From JBBITW01 sp037440525 (lineage in GTDB: Bacteria; Desulfobacterota; BSN033; UBA1163): 23,981 bases of DNA. This document shows positions 23,956 through 23,981 of the stretch, piece by piece. The DNA is taken from positions 1 to 23,981 of the forward strand of contig JBBITW010000039.1 of assembly GCA_037440525.1 (NCBI GenBank). Reading direction: 5' to 3'. The first letter of the stretch is position 1; the number at the start of each line of letters is the position of its first letter. Position numbers and translations under genes: made by a program. The notes below the pieces were generated by a model. It was given only the letters and a program-made list of their open reading frames with translations. It did no database searches and was not told the DNA's origin.

Positions 23956-23981
23956 GATTCCTCGCTTCGCTCGGAATGACA
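23956..23981. repeat. Dispersed repeat copy at the window end
   Basis: gattcctcgcttcgctcgg followed by aatgaca runs to the last base. Its final 16 bases are identical to the first 16 bases of the window. It is probably truncated by the window edge. Confidence 0.7.

Larger units (their letters stand above)
23622..23981. other. 360-bp AT-rich and repeat-bearing region upstream of the kinase
   Basis: No gene is supported here. The first 220 bp are extremely AT-rich and include an 11-bp AT palindrome (23752-23785). TTGACATTCTGTCAA follows at 23833-23847, and the end is a C/T-rich stretch (ttcccctcacc...ccctctcccc, about 23879-23929) and the dispersed repeat. The kinase promoter should lie here; TTGACA on the minus strand (23847-23842) has no good -10 at normal spacing. 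Confidence 0.6.

Overview
The window reads as chromosomal DNA of an uncultured, probably anaerobic Gram-negative bacterium. It is moderately AT-rich, with dense same-strand operons and strong AAGGAGG-type ribosome binding sites, and several starts are TTG or GTG. Histidine degradation is tetrahydrofolate-dependent, and there are two corrinoid/Fe-S reductive-dehalogenase-like proteins, two branched-chain-type ABC importers and a large soluble multi-PAS/GAF hybrid histidine kinase. This gene mix, plus copies of a short 'cgcttcgctcggaatgaca' repeat at both window ends and near 20.3 kb, would fit Desulfobacterota (deltaproteobacteria) or a related anaerobic phylum. That placement is an inference; no rRNA or marker gene is present.

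Region 1 (97-13295, all minus strand) is a hut supercluster. In transcription order it is hutU, livK1, livH1, livM1, livG1, livF1, a reductive-dehalogenase-like gene (rdh1), hutH, a hisC-like aminotransferase, hutI, ftcD (glutamate formimidoyltransferase) and a separate cyclodeaminase gene. Together these give a complete route from histidine through urocanate, imidazolonepropionate and formiminoglutamate to glutamate, NH3 and 5,10-methenyl-THF, with a dedicated importer. Hairpins lie between hutU and livK1 and between livK1 and livH1. A good internal promoter precedes the hisC-like gene, so the cluster is probably several overlapping transcripts.

Region 2 (13499-15393, plus strand) diverges from hutU. 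It encodes a FadR-type GntR regulator and a second reductive-dehalogenase-like protein (rdh2). The divergent region carries a clear FadR-family operator, TGGTTATACCA, and back-to-back TTGACA boxes.

Region 3 (15404-20043, minus strand) is a second complete liv operon (livK2-livH2-livM2-livG2-livF2) with a near-consensus sigma70 promoter, and it converges on rdh2. Region 4 (20415-23621, minus strand) is a 1068-residue cytoplasmic hybrid histidine kinase, flanked by AT-rich and repeat-bearing DNA.

The most unusual feature is that two cytoplasmic RdhA-like corrinoid/Fe-S proteins are built into a histidine/urocanate locus. Neither has a Tat signal or RdhB partner. One is wedged 12 bp from livF1 and 1 bp from hutH, and the other sits behind the regulator. 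This suggests an undescribed reductive step acting on histidine-related or imidazole compounds.
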